A DNA stretch of 5,584 nucleotides from the NCBI GenBank assembly GCA_900757415.1, contig CAAENU010000014.1:1-5584 (forward strand), read 5' to 3'. Numbering within the stretch: position 1 is the stretch's first letter; each line of letters opens with the position of its first letter. The translations under genes were made by a program, and so were the position numbers. The notes below the pieces were generated by a model that was given only the letters and a program-made list of their open reading frames with translations, was not told where the DNA came from and made no database searches. The DNA comes from an uncultured Oscillospiraceae bacterium (GTDB taxonomy: Bacteria; Bacillota; Clostridia; Oscillospirales; Oscillospiraceae). This document shows, piece by piece, positions 5,540 to 5,584 of this stretch.

Positions 5540-5568
5540 ACTATACATTGACTTGCTAAAAAAGTCAA
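5540..5568 (-). promoter_or_regulatory. Vegetative sigma factor promoter driving the structured RNA and probably the operon
   Basis: Minus-strand TTGACT (5568-5563) and TATAGT (5545-5540) are separated by exactly 17 bases, close to the -35/-10 consensus of sigma-A/sigma-70. Transcription would start near 5533. The surrounding sequence is AT-rich, in contrast to the GC-rich genes. No other comparable promoter was seen before the DUF4430 gene. Confidence 0.8.
5548..5568. promoter_or_regulatory. Inverted repeat overlapping the -35 box and spacer, possible operator
   Basis: The 7-bp arms ttgactt (5548-5554) and aagtcaa (5562-5568) flank seven bases. One arm is the -35 box itself, the other sits in the spacer, so a dimeric repressor bound here would block RNA polymerase. 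The arm sequence is partly dictated by the -35 consensus, so chance is possible. Confidence 0.45.
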
Positions 5569-5584
5569 TAAAAAATGCAGAAAA

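Noticed and set aside
5007..5584. CRISPR array, tRNA, group I or II intron, or IS element at the right end
   Set aside because: No regular repeat-spacer spacing, no tRNA cloverleaf, no domain V-like hairpin with an AGC base, and no transposase or terminal inverted repeats were found by eye.

Overview
The window reads as one minus-strand transcription unit (right to left) from a bacterium of the Firmicutes/Clostridia type, probably a GC-rich gut Oscillospirales-like lineage. This rests on strong AAGGAGG-type ribosome binding sites, a lipoprotein with a DUF4430 (transcobalamin C-terminal-like) domain, and a group II-style energy-coupling factor (ECF) transporter made of fused ATPases, EcfT and an S component. 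The lineage is inferred from family distribution and base composition, not from any marker gene.

Right end (5007-5584): a near-consensus vegetative promoter at 5540-5568, overlapped by a 7+7 bp dyad, faces left. It is followed by about 450 nt with no convincing gene but many local hairpins, including two capped by GAAA tetraloops. The stretch ends in two consecutive Rho-independent terminators (5083-5109 and 5029-5069). This looks like a stand-alone structured RNA or a long attenuated leader. A 50-nt portion (5290-5339) resembles the core of the cobalamin riboswitch, but the conserved 3' part of that riboswitch is not recognisable.

4437-5006: a 189-residue basic protein with one 'homing endonuclease associated repeat' (HNH_repeat-like, no HNH nuclease) followed by a long K/R/E/A-rich helix. 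Its stop codon lies inside the first of two tandem structured repeats (4372-4454 and 4287-4362). Each repeat carries a very GC-rich hairpin and a second hairpin; the stems differ in sequence between copies but keep their pairing.

1-4256: four tightly packed genes encode a DUF4430 lipoprotein, EcfT, a fused EcfA-EcfA' ATPase and an ECF S component that runs off the left edge. All three junctions overlap (8, 28 and about 49 bp), so they are almost certainly co-translated. The likely job is capture of a scarce vitamin-like ligand at the cell surface by the lipoprotein, followed by ATP-driven import through the S/T/A/A' complex. Cobalamin or a corrinoid is the best guess because of the transcobalamin-like domain and the partial riboswitch resemblance, but the substrate is not proven by the sequence.
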